Shown piece by piece: positions 1-5,852 of a stretch of 6,468 nt of DNA. Each line of letters opens with the position of its first letter. Position 1 is the stretch's first letter. A program made the position numbers and the translations under genes. The notes beneath the pieces were generated by a model. It ran no database searches and was not told where the DNA came from. It saw nothing but the letters and a program-made list of their open reading frames with translations. The stretch is from Bacillota bacterium (GTDB taxonomy: Bacteria; Bacillota; Bacilli; Bacillales; Cytobacillaceae), in the NCBI GenBank assembly GCA_030705745.1, contig JAUZPT010000173.1:1-6468 (forward strand), written 5' to 3'.

Positions 1-370
1 TAACATAACCTGATGCTCCGTTGAAAGAAACACTATACCAATCTCCAATCCGACTGTTTGAAGTAATTAGCGTATCCTTTGGGATAACTGCGAGATTCGC
101 GTAGATATTTCCATAAGATAAGTACATATTCGCATCAACCTTCGCCTTAAAAGCCGTTTGCGGAAATGATTCAACAGGTTTCGAATTTACATCGATACTT
201 TTTACGTAAAGAAGCTGATCGCCAAAAGATACCTGAAACCATGTTTCTCCTAGGCTATTGATGGCTTTCTTTACAGAAGAAAAACCATTATTCGACGCAA
301 CGGTTGTAACTTCTTTTTTACTGGAATCTGGAGTTGAATATAAATTGGCAGATTTATTTGTGAAAAAAAT
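1..370 (-). repeat. Second copy of the SH3-like tandem repeat, cut by window edge
   Basis: Residues 262-384 of the same protein. It repeats module A (LYSTPDSSKKEV, GFSS, LLYVKS) and module B (KVDANMY, GDWYSVSFNG, SGYV). It is interrupted by the window edge inside the final SGYV motif, so a longer array cannot be excluded. Confidence 0.8.
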
Positions 371-1153
371 AGTTTCAGCCATATCATTTGTGTAATAGGT
401 TACATCATTATTTTTTGTAAAGTCTTTCATGTAAACGTAGCCGGATACTCCATTAAAGGTAACTCCATACCAATCCCCAATTTTTTTTGTTGAAGAAACG
501 GTCGTTCCTTTAGGGAGGGGCATGAGTTTTTTATGGGAGGTTCCATAAGAAGCATATAAAAACGAGTCTACATTCGCTGTAAATCTTGTACTGACGAAGG
601 ACGAGAAAGGACGGGAGCTCACATCCGTGCTTTTCAAGTAGAGTATTTTTCCTTGAAAGGACACTCGGTACCAAGTTTGACTAGTGCTATTGACCACTTT
701 TTGCGAGGATGAAAAACCAGTATTGCCTGAAATCTTGTAAACTTCCTTCTTTTTCGTATTAGGTGTGGAATAAAGTTTGGTTGTATTTTTTGTAAAATAA
801 TAAGTCGTGGGTGTAGTAATGTATTGAGTGTTTTCCTTTAAGTTAGCCCCGTTCACCCAACCAATCTTTGAAAGTGTTTTTCCTCTTATGCTGATTTTTA
901 AAGAAACTTTGTACCAGCTTCCTTTTCTTTCAGTAGAAATCATCTTTTGGTTTTTTGGAATAGGGAATAGTGCCTTGAAGTTGGTCCCGGCATTCGAACG
1001 CAAACTCGTCGCCCTAGTAGTTATAAAAGTTGTACTAATCATTTTTGTCGTGCTTGACGCTGTGGGTGCAGCTCCAAAAGCTTCAAAGGGAATGACCGCT
1101 GACGCTGTCAAAATGCTGGCTGATAAAATAAGAACCTTACCGAAATTCTTCAC
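1..1153 (-). CDS. Secreted SH3-like repeat protein, C-terminus beyond window edge
   Basis: The frame is open from the GTG at 1153 to the left edge (384 codons seen, no stop). The start follows AAAGGA at 1165-1170 and GGTGAG at 1157-1162. The out-of-frame ATG at 1164 stops after four codons. Residues 1-28 form a signal peptide: Lys near the N-terminus, a hydrophobic stretch around 7-22, and a likely cleavage site after AFGA. Residues 47-105 resemble a bacterial SH3 domain (LRSNAGTNFK, then GSWYKV and GWVNG). From residue 118 two module types alternate. Module A has LYSTP, GFSS, W(Y/F) and (L)LY(L/V)KS. Module B has GDWY, (T/S)FNG and SGYVY. A and B together recur every 144 residues. Such modules usually bind peptidoglycan, so a wall-associated role is inferred. 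No catalytic domain is visible; one could lie beyond the edge. The divergent neighbour is also a wall protein. Confidence 0.85.
   Translation of the reverse strand, partial: MKNFGKVLILSASILTASAVIPFEAFGAAPTASSTTKMISTTFITTRATSLRSNAGTNFKALFPIPKNQKMISTERKGSWYKVSLKISIRGKTLSKIGWVNGANLKENTQYITTPTTYYFTKNTTKLYSTPNTKKKEVYKISGNTGFSSSQKVVNSTSQTWYRVSFQGKILYLKSTDVSSRPFSSFVSTRFTANVDSFLYASYGTSHKKLMPLPKGTTVSSTKKIGDWYGVTFNGVSGYVYMKDFTKNNDVTYYTNDMAETIFFTNKSANLYSTPDSSKKEVTTVASNNGFSSVKKAINSLGETWFQVSFGDQLLYVKSIDVNSKPVESFPQTAFKAKVDANMYLSYGNIYANLAVIPKDTLITSNSRIGDWYSVSFNGASGYV
371..802 (-). repeat. First copy of 144-residue SH3-like tandem repeat (432 bp)
   Basis: Residues 118-261 of the SH3-repeat protein. Module A spans about residues 118-181 and module B about 190-245. 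The matching positions in the next copy are exactly 144 residues later: FTKN at 120 against FTNK at 264, and FTANVD at 191 against FKAKVD at 335. The copies are clearly related in protein but have diverged, so the duplication is old. Confidence 0.8.
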
Positions 1154-1457
1154 TTGCTCACCATTCCTTTTATAGTTTCATAAAAAAATCTTCTTTTAAT
1201 CTTGTATAAGACAATTTGCAATCTATTAAAAACATTGGAAAACATGAAATAATAAAATAAATAATAACATAAATTGCCTAAATATATGACAAGCAAGTTA
1301 GTAGACTATCTATAATTATAATGTTATTTAGGTTTCTGTTATATATCATATTTGTAAATTTCATAGCATTTGTAACACAATTAGCAAGCCTTTGAAACAT
1401 AACTGTAACACTAGTGTGTTATTTTTTATATAACGATAGACAAAGGAGACTTGAATC
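1154..1457. other. Divergent AT-rich intergenic region
   Basis: This 304-bp stretch separates two divergently read envelope genes and should hold both promoters. No open frame with a ribosome site is seen. For the rightward gene, two candidate promoters are visible: ATGACA (1286-1291) with TATAAT (1311-1316) at a long 19-bp spacer, and TATATA/TATAAC at 1427-1434 just downstream of a TGTAAC-type operator. For the leftward gene, a TATACA-like -10 is readable on the minus strand near 1203-1208, without a good -35. An 8-bp inverted repeat (AATAACAT at 1263-1270, ATGTTATT at 1321-1328) flanks the first candidate and may be chance in such AT-rich DNA. Confidence 0.5.
1404..1434 (+). promoter_or_regulatory. 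Possible operator and -10 for the LysM+3D gene
   Basis: TGTAAC (1404-1409), five bases, then TGTGTT (1415-1420) resembles the WalR direct repeat TGTWAH-N5-TGTWAH, but the second half has two mismatches. The same bases contain an inverted repeat, TAACAC (1406-1411) and GTGTTA (1416-1421). A -10 of TATATA or TATAAC follows at 1427-1434. An identical TGTAACAC lies 33 bp upstream at 1371-1378, about three helical turns away. yocH of B. subtilis is a known WalR target, which makes this plausible, but the match is imperfect. Confidence 0.3.
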
Positions 1458-2009
1458 GTGAAAAAACTTTTAATAGGTTTCAGTTCAATTCTATTACTAT
1501 TATTTGGAAGTGCAACAGGTGCATTTGCATCATCAAATACATATAACGTAAAAAGTAAAGATACATTATTCGGTATTGCAAAATCCAACAGAGTGTCTGT
1601 GAAGGATTTAATAAGGTGGAATCATCTTACATCCGATAACCTTGCTATTAATCAAGTATTGATTGTTTCGAGCTCAGCTTCCAATACAGTGCCTAAACCG
1701 TCCCCAGCAACAAAAGGGGTTAAAACATTAACGGTAACTGCAACCGCCTATACGGTTAGCTGCCAAGGCTGCAGAGGTATTACTTCTTTAGGAATTAATT
1801 TGAAGAAAAACCCGAATCTAAAAGTTATATCTGTTGATCCACATTTAATCAAATTGGGCACGAAAGTATATGTTGAAGGTTACGGTTACGCGATTGCCGG
1901 GGACAAAGGCAGAGCAATAAAAGGAAATATTATAGATGTCTTCATTCCCTCGCAAAAAAGAGCATTAAATTGGGGAAGAAAAACGGTTAAAGTGACGATA
2001 TTAAACTAA
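1458..2009 (+). CDS. Secreted LysM and 3D-domain cell-wall protein, YocH-like
   Basis: The start is GTG at 1458, nine bases after AAAGGAG (1442-1448). The 183-residue product has a signal peptide (KK at 2-3, hydrophobic 5-17, likely cleavage after AFA at residue 24). One LysM domain spans about 28-71 (YNVKSKDTLFGIAK, LIRWNHL, LAINQVLIV) and binds peptidoglycan. A Ser/Thr/Pro-rich linker (72-89) leads to a 3D domain (92-182) with its three aspartates visible at D127 (VDP), D149 (AGDKG) and D160 (IDVF), plus the C-x2-C pair at 102/105. The 3D fold is related to lytic transglycosylases of the MltA/Rpf type, so a wall-remodelling role outside the membrane is likely. B. subtilis YocH carries two LysM units and is longer; this copy has one, so orthology is uncertain. 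It is monocistronic, with its own terminator. Confidence 0.88.
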   Translation: MKKLLIGFSSILLLLFGSATGAFASSNTYNVKSKDTLFGIAKSNRVSVKDLIRWNHLTSDNLAINQVLIVSSSASNTVPKPSPATKGVKTLTVTATAYTVSCQGCRGITSLGINLKKNPNLKVISVDPHLIKLGTKVYVEGYGYAIAGDKGRAIKGNIIDVFIPSQKRALNWGRKTVKVTILN

Positions 2010-2038
2010 CATTTATTGTGACAAACAATTATAGACCA

Positions 2039-2075
2039 AAAAGCTTGAATCCCTTGGATTCAAGCTTTTATTTTT
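2039..2075 (+). terminator. Intrinsic terminator of the LysM+3D gene
   Basis: A perfect 14-bp stem (2039-2052 with 2056-2069) closes a three-base CTT loop, and a T-rich tail (ATTTTTA) follows. It starts 29 bases after the stop codon and separates this gene from the S-box unit. The A-rich 5' side could also give weak termination on the other strand. Confidence 0.9.
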
Positions 2076-2129
2076 ATAAAAGACACTGTTAAGAAAGAGA
2101 AGTTTAATTATTTAAAATTTCTAAATATA

Positions 2130-2158
2130 TTGACTTTTATTTTTTCATGTCATACAAT
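2130..2158 (+). promoter_or_regulatory. SigmaA-type promoter of the S-box/hom unit
   Basis: The -35 is TTGACT (2130-2135), the spacer is 17 bases and the -10 is TACAAT (2153-2158). Each hexamer matches consensus at five of six positions. Transcription would begin near 2165, giving an untranslated leader of about 270 bases that contains the whole riboswitch. Confidence 0.75.
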
Positions 2159-2198
2159 TTTTTTTATAAACATTTCTATTTTAATTAAATATGAATCT

Positions 2199-2303
2199 CT
2201 TATCCAGAGAGGCGGAGGGACTAGGCCCTATGATGCCCGGCAACCATCAAGATAATTCTTGAAAAGGTGCTAATTCCTGCAGGTAGTTTACCTGAAAGAT
2301 AAG
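2199..2303 (+). promoter_or_regulatory. SAM-I (S-box) riboswitch aptamer
   Basis: The S-box core is visible in order: CTTATC at the 5' side of P1, AGAGAGGCGGAGGGACT, GGCCCTATGA, GCCCGGCAACC, GGTGCTAATTCCTGC and the closing GAAAGATAAG. P1 pairs 2199-2204 with 2298-2303. P3 is CAAGA/TCTTG (2248-2252 with 2257-2261). P4 is CAGGTA/TACCTG (2280-2285 with 2289-2294). Known family behaviour is that S-adenosylmethionine binding stabilises P1 and lets the downstream terminator form, switching off methionine-related genes. Here it controls the homoserine dehydrogenase. Confidence 0.97.
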
Positions 2304-2341
2304 GGGAGGAGTATAGCCCTCTTCTTAGGAAGGGGGCTTTT
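2300..2341 (+). terminator. S-box expression platform: terminator with competing antiterminator
   Basis: The terminator stem pairs 2315-2324 with 2329-2338 (10 bp, one G-U pair) around a four-base TTAG loop and is followed by TTTT (2338-2341). The competing antiterminator pairs TAAGGGGAGG (2300-2309) with CCTCTTCTTA (2318-2327), 10 bp with two G-U pairs. It uses the 3' side of P1 and the 5' side of the terminator stem, so the two states exclude each other. The poly-U tract is short. Confidence 0.9.
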
Positions 2342-2437
2342 CATTTGCCCCACTGCATGATTTCATCATCCATCAAAAAAATTCCTCAGTTAAACTGCCG
2401 TCATTTTTGTGAAAATCTAATATAAGGGTGTGGAATT

Positions 2438-3673
2438 ATGAAGGTGTTGAAAATCGCTCTACTTGGATTTGGAACGGTGGGAGAAGGTGTATATCGAACG
2501 ATACAGTCTCACGGAGTTCGATTGGAGGAAGTGTTGGGCAAAAAAGTAGAAGTAGTAGCCGTTTTAGTTCGGGATAAGGAAAAGGCGCGAAATATATCCA
2601 AAGATTTGCTTCTTACTACCGATTTTGACGAAATTTTAAATATCCCGCAACTGGACATTGTCATGGAAGCCATTGTCGAAAAGGAACCCGGTTTTACGTA
2701 TTTAAAGAAGGCTATTCAAAAAGGATGCCATGTGATTACGGCAAATAAAGAAATGTTTGCTCATCACGGAAAGGAATTATTGGAGCTCGCGGAACAGCAT
2801 TATGTTTCAGTCGGATTTGAGGCAACCGTGGCGGGCGGCGTTCCAATAATCCAAACGCTTCGGCAGCTTCTGAATGTGAACCGTATAAATAAAATACAGG
2901 GCATTTTAAATGGTACATCGAATTTCATCCTTTCCGAGATGAGAGAAAAAAAGCAATCCTTTGCAGATGCATTGCATTTAGCACAGGAAAAAGGCTATGC
3001 GGAAAATGATCCGAGTAACGATGTTGAAGGGACGGATGCATTTTATAAATTAGTTATTTTAAGCAAAATTGCTTTTGGCCAACAGCTTGATTGGAGTGAC
3101 ATCAATGTTGCCGGCATAACGAAGATTACGAGTGAACTTGTCGAAGAAGCGGAAGAGCTCGGCTTACGATTTAAACATATTGCTTCTGTGGAACAGGAAA
3201 ATGGAAAGCTAAAAGGCTCCGTAAAGCCTATCCTCGTTGGCAGGTCGCATCCTTTCTATCATATTGAGGGTGTTGAAAATGCGGTTAATGTGGAGGGGGA
3301 TATTGTTGGGAGCATCACGTTGCAAGGGCCAGGCGCCGGGATGTTCCCAACCGCAAGTGCAATGCTTGAAGATTTAGGGCAGCTGTCGAAAATTTCCAAA
3401 CAATACGACTCTAAATCGTTCTCAGTGAAAACGAACAAAGAAACAAGACGTGCAGCAGAATATTGGCTTATATGTAATGTAAAAAAGAAACTGTTACATC
3501 CTGCTATTGAAAATGTGGAACGTCTCAAGAATGGAACCTCCATTATTAATGCAGATGAAAAGGTTGTTGAAAAGGTAAGGGAACAGTATCCAGGCATGGA
3601 ATATTTCAAAATTATTGGAGGCTATAATGAAATTAATAGGTCAGGGTCAACATCTCTGACGGCCACCTTATAA
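2438..3673 (+). CDS. hom: Homoserine dehydrogenase, S-box controlled
   Basis: It reduces aspartate-4-semialdehyde to homoserine with NAD(P)H in the cytoplasm, the branch step toward methionine and threonine. The start is ATG 2438 after AAGGGTG (2424-2430). The nucleotide-binding motif GFGTVG is at residues 10-15. The catalytic lysine is K104 in TANKEM. The substrate site shows E189, D191, D195, D200 and K204 in the block GYAENDPSNDVEGTD-x3-K. NGTSNFIL (158-165) and GPGAG (297-301) are also typical. The 411-residue length is shorter than the roughly 430 of Bacillus Hom with a C-terminal ACT domain. The last 75 or so residues do not read as a normal ACT domain. The usual VIGG segment near residue 80 reads AIVEKEP. 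No thrC, thrB or metA lies beside it. The SAM riboswitch and altered tail suggest a methionine-dedicated paralogue; that is inference. Confidence 0.93.
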   Translation: MKVLKIALLGFGTVGEGVYRTIQSHGVRLEEVLGKKVEVVAVLVRDKEKARNISKDLLLTTDFDEILNIPQLDIVMEAIVEKEPGFTYLKKAIQKGCHVITANKEMFAHHGKELLELAEQHYVSVGFEATVAGGVPIIQTLRQLLNVNRINKIQGILNGTSNFILSEMREKKQSFADALHLAQEKGYAENDPSNDVEGTDAFYKLVILSKIAFGQQLDWSDINVAGITKITSELVEEAEELGLRFKHIASVEQENGKLKGSVKPILVGRSHPFYHIEGVENAVNVEGDIVGSITLQGPGAGMFPTASAMLEDLGQLSKISKQYDSKSFSVKTNKETRRAAEYWLICNVKKKLLHPAIENVERLKNGTSIINADEKVVEKVREQYPGMEYFKIIGGYNEINRSGSTSLTATL

Positions 3674-3682
3674 TATTTAACG

Positions 3683-3713
3683 AAAATAGCGCGCATTTTT
3701 TGCGCGCTATTTT
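3683..3713. terminator. Bidirectional terminator between convergent hom and M20 genes
   Basis: A perfect 13-bp stem (3683-3695 with 3701-3713), GC-rich at its heart (GCGCGC), closes a five-T loop. It carries TTTT at its 3' end on the plus strand and the mirror run on the minus strand, so it should stop transcription from both sides. The hairpin starts 10 bases after the hom stop, and the stop codon of the minus-strand gene (3707-3709) lies inside its stem. Confidence 0.88.
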
Positions 3714-4771
3714 GCTTCGATTGCATTAACAAAATCGATGAGCATTTTTTGATACAAATACACTGATTCACATTCAACATATTCTTCATCACCATGCCAA
3801 TTTGCCCCGCATGGCCCGAATTCAATAGCAGGAATTCCAAGTTTCGCAAAAAATACAGTATCCGCCGTTCCGTGCTGGCCAAAGAACTTTGCACTTTTCC
3901 GAGTGTGTTTCTCCACAATCGGACCGAGCATGGCAAGGAAGGGATGGTCAATCGGAGTATCGATTGGTTCTGCAGTCATCTTGACGATAATATTCCCTTC
4001 TCCAAGCTTCTCGATTTGCTCCAGTATATTTTCCTTGTTTTGCCCAGGCAAGAACCGAATGTCAATACACAGGAGGCATTCATCGGGAACTATGTTATAA
4101 GCAATGCCAGCCTGAATTTTGGCAAGGTTAATCGAAGGACATAAATAGTAGCTTGTACTTTCTTTTGAGAAAGGCAATTCAAGAATTTGTTCATAAAGGC
4201 GATATGCTTTTTCAATGGCATTGATCCCCTCCCAAGGCCTGCTTCCATGGGCAGATTTTCCTTTAATGTTAATATCGAGTCTAAGAACTCCTTTGGCTTG
4301 ATGGGCAATGCCTAGCTGGGTTGGTTCTGAACAAATGACAAAATCGCCAAGAAACCCGTTTTTAGCTAGGTAACCAGAGCAATTGACTCCTCCAATCTCC
4401 TCGTCCGTAACGATTTGAAGCTGAATCTTTGTCTTTAAATCCTGATTCTTTAACGCCACCATCGCACACATCATGGCAGCAACTCCGGCTTTCATATCGG
4501 CTGAACCTCGACCATACAGCCTTCCATCCATCTCGATGGGAATAAATTGATTAGGCTGCCCGCTAACTACATCAACATGGCCATTAAAGATGACGGTTTT
4601 ATCTCCATATCCAATTTCACAAACAATCATTTTAAAGCCATTGTTTTCTAACTTTATGATCGGAAGTCCTTGCCCTTCCAGCCATTCTCCGCAATAATCT
4701 GCTGCTCGATTGGCCCCTTCCTTTGTGGAACTATCAATGGAAATGAGTTTTTTGAGTAATTCAATCACCAT
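3707..4771 (-). CDS. M20-family metallohydrolase (ArgE/DapE/peptidase type)
   Basis: A zinc-dependent amidohydrolase of 354 residues. The start chosen is ATG 4771, after a perfect AAAGGAGG 11 bases upstream; the open frame extends 36 codons further but that part lacks family similarity and crosses the ribosome site and promoter. Metal and catalytic residues are all visible: H65 and D67 (GHVDVV), D92 (GRGSADMKAG), catalytic E124 with metal ligand E125 (TDEEIGG), E149 (CSEPT) and H326 (NWHGDEE). H175 in GKSAHGSRPW marks the dimerisation lid domain, roughly residues 160-270. Family members deacetylate N-acetylornithine, desuccinylate diaminopimelate precursors or cleave small peptides. The substrate cannot be told from sequence and there are no arg or dap genes nearby. 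No signal peptide, so cytoplasmic. DnaA boxes lie upstream of its promoter. Confidence 0.92.
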   Translation of the reverse strand: MVIELLKKLISIDSSTKEGANRAADYCGEWLEGQGLPIIKLENNGFKMIVCEIGYGDKTVIFNGHVDVVSGQPNQFIPIEMDGRLYGRGSADMKAGVAAMMCAMVALKNQDLKTKIQLQIVTDEEIGGVNCSGYLAKNGFLGDFVICSEPTQLGIAHQAKGVLRLDINIKGKSAHGSRPWEGINAIEKAYRLYEQILELPFSKESTSYYLCPSINLAKIQAGIAYNIVPDECLLCIDIRFLPGQNKENILEQIEKLGEGNIIVKMTAEPIDTPIDHPFLAMLGPIVEKHTRKSAKFFGQHGTADTVFFAKLGIPAIEFGPCGANWHGDEEYVECESVYLYQKMLIDFVNAIEAK

Positions 4772-4804
4772 TGGTGTAATTGCCTCCTTTTTTTCTTGTT
4801 TATT

Positions 4805-4832
4805 AATATATAGTATCAAAAATAAGCGTCGA
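4805..4832 (-). promoter_or_regulatory. Candidate promoter of the M20 hydrolase gene
   Basis: On the minus strand, -35 TCGACG (4827-4832), a 16-base spacer and -10 TATATT (4805-4810). Matches to consensus are four and five of six. It lies about 34 bases upstream of the start codon at 4771, leaving room for the AAAGGAGG site. The nearest perfect DnaA box begins at 4860, roughly 28 bases upstream of the -35. Confidence 0.45.
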
Positions 4833-4859
4833 GGTGGTTTAATAGATATATATTTTAGG

Positions 4860-5038
4860 TTATCCACAAACTTACCCACATAAAATTATGCATTTACAAA
4901 GTATTCCACAAGTTTATCCACATTGCCCACAAGGGAACTTGCAAATTCCGCAAGAATTTATACACATTTAAGGTTTCGATCGAGAGCTTTTATAACGGGT
5001 TTCTTTTTAATTTATCCCCGTTATCCCCATTATCCACA
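4860..5038 (+). promoter_or_regulatory. DnaA-box cluster
   Basis: Three perfect TTATCCACA boxes lie at 4860-4868, 4914-4922 and 5030-5038. Single-mismatch copies are TTACCCACA (4872-4880), TTATACACA (4958-4966) and TTATCCCCA (5021-5029). Weaker two-mismatch copies are at 4902-4910, 4923-4931 and 5012-5020. All nine point the same way. The last three abut with no gap (5012, 5021, 5030). Three exact 9-mers in under 200 bases is far above chance. DnaA should bind here. No dnaA, dnaN, rpmH or plasmid rep gene is in the window, so I read it as a non-origin cluster, comparable in kind to the extra DnaA-box clusters known in B. subtilis, acting in initiator titration or local transcription control. 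An origin role cannot be fully excluded. Confidence 0.8.
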
Positions 5039-5155
5039 ATAACTGTATGAAAGAAGATTCCTTTAACCACTATTAGTAATATAAATACCTTTAAAAAGCT
5101 GTTCACATACTTTTCAAATTTCTAACATTAATACGTTAATAAATTTTGAAAGTCG
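5039..5155. other. AT-rich gap downstream of the DnaA boxes
   Basis: No gene is seen. Two short dyads are present: TATTA-G-TAATA (5071-5081) and ATTAA-TACG-TTAAT (5127-5140). Either could be an operator of a small regulator of the DoxX gene or chance in AT-rich DNA. The TAGTAA run beside the boxes only faintly recalls the TAG-type trinucleotides next to DnaA boxes at Bacillus oriC. Confidence 0.35.
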
Positions 5156-5184
5156 TTGTTTAAGGGATTGCTTAAGCATATATT
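5156..5184 (+). promoter_or_regulatory. Candidate promoter of the DoxX gene, with a dyad in the spacer
   Basis: -35 TTGTTT (5156-5161), 17-base spacer, -10 TATATT (5179-5184). The spacer region holds an inverted repeat TTAAG-GGATTG-CTTAA (5160-5175) overlapping the end of the -35, a position where a repressor could act. Transcription would start near 5191. Confidence 0.45.
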
Positions 5185-5190
5185 AAAAGT

Positions 5191-5339
5191 GTAGAGAGGG
5201 TAGTAAAATTATTTCCTTACAAACTCTCCTTGCAAAGAGAATCGGCTCAGCTGGCTGAATATCCTTACCTCGTTGGAAAAACATTGTTGGTCATCATTCT
5301 TTCTTGTGCAATTTTAAAAAAAATTGGGAGATGATTCAA
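5191..5339 (+). other. Probable 150-base untranslated leader of the DoxX gene
   Basis: If the promoter at 5156-5184 is right, about 150 bases precede the DoxX start. Short complementary segments exist (GAGAG near 5194 with CTCTC at 5224-5228; TCAGC with GCTGA near 5247-5258). No intrinsic terminator, T-box sequence or other riboswitch core that I know is present, and no ATG-started leader peptide. The role, if any, is unknown. Confidence 0.3.
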
Positions 5340-5852
5340 ATGAGATGGTGGAAAACCCCTCTAGCAGCAGTTGTTTGGACAGTGGTTAGAATTTGGTTAG
5401 GCTTGCAGTGGATCGAAGCGGGTTGGGGGAAATTAACTGGTGGTTTTGATGCTGGCGGATTTTTAAAAGGAGCCATAACCCAGTCAACAGGTGCACATCC
5501 AGCAGTACAAAGCTGGTATTCAGCTTTTCTTGAACACTTTGCGCTTCCAAATGTACAACTTTTCAATGTGCTTATTCCTTATGGAGAGTTCTTAATTGGC
5601 CTAGGTTTAATTCTTGGTTTAGCGACAATTCCAGCACTGGTGGCCGGAGCATTCATGAATTTGAACTTTATGCTTGCTGGGACTACAAGTACTAATCCAA
5701 TTCTCTATACACTGGCAATCATTCTATTATTTGTGGGTACCTCAGCATATTGGTTTGGTCTTGATCGATTCGCCGTACCTTTCTTGAAACCCTATTTTAA
5801 AAAAGGTAACAACAATCAGGAAAATCATTCAAATGAATTAAACCGACACTGA
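5340..5852 (+). CDS. DoxX-family integral membrane protein
   Basis: The start chosen is ATG 5340, nine bases after GGGAG (5326-5330), giving 170 residues. An upstream in-frame TTG (5304) and ATG (5331) have no ribosome site at proper spacing. Hydrophobic segments at about residues 7-25, 73-93, 95-114 and 119-137 indicate four membrane helices. The N-terminal block RIWLGLQWIEAGWGKLTGG matches the DoxX-type start of helix 1 and following loop. A polar tail (154-170, KKGNNNQENHSNELNRH) is probably cytoplasmic. DoxX relatives include the small subunit of archaeal thiosulfate:quinone oxidoreductase and Bacillus proteins induced by quinone or thiol stress, so a redox role in the membrane is possible but unproven. 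It is a single-gene unit, with no sulfur or dioxygenase gene beside it. Confidence 0.88.
   Translation: MRWWKTPLAAVVWTVVRIWLGLQWIEAGWGKLTGGFDAGGFLKGAITQSTGAHPAVQSWYSAFLEHFALPNVQLFNVLIPYGEFLIGLGLILGLATIPALVAGAFMNLNFMLAGTTSTNPILYTLAIILLFVGTSAYWFGLDRFAVPFLKPYFKKGNNNQENHSNELNRH

Noticed and set aside
828..1175. A plus-strand open frame of 115 codons.
   Set aside because: It is antisense to the signal peptide and first domain of the SH3-repeat protein, has no ribosome site, and the minus-strand frame carries the clear domain motifs.
1353..1376. A WalR direct repeat formed by TGTAAA (1353) and TGTAAC (1371).
   Set aside because: The gap between the half-sites is 12 bases instead of 5.
3622..4308. 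Several open frames of 65-116 codons in other frames over hom's end and the M20 gene.
   Set aside because: They overlap genes with clear catalytic motifs, lack ribosome sites and show no domain pattern.
4772..4879. An in-frame upstream ATG at 4879 that would lengthen the M20 hydrolase by 36 residues.
   Set aside because: The extra stretch is basic and hydrophobic without family similarity, crosses the perfect AAAGGAGG site and candidate promoter, and reaches into the DnaA boxes.
4860..5038. The cluster as the chromosomal origin or a plasmid origin.
   Set aside because: No dnaA, dnaN, rpmH, recF or rep gene is visible and both flanking genes are ordinary metabolic or membrane genes; kept as a DnaA cluster, with the origin possibility left open.
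4860..5038. A CRISPR array from the repeated 9-mers.
   Set aside because: The repeats are only 9 bases, irregularly spaced or abutting, and match the DnaA box.
5304..5339. Upstream TTG (5304) or ATG (5331) starts for the DoxX protein.
   Set aside because: GGGAG touches the ATG at 5331 and lies downstream of the TTG; it is well spaced only for ATG 5340, where membrane-protein similarity begins.
5191..5339. A T-box or other known riboswitch in the DoxX leader.
   Set aside because: No T-box TGGNACCGCG-type core, terminator or known aptamer core could be found.
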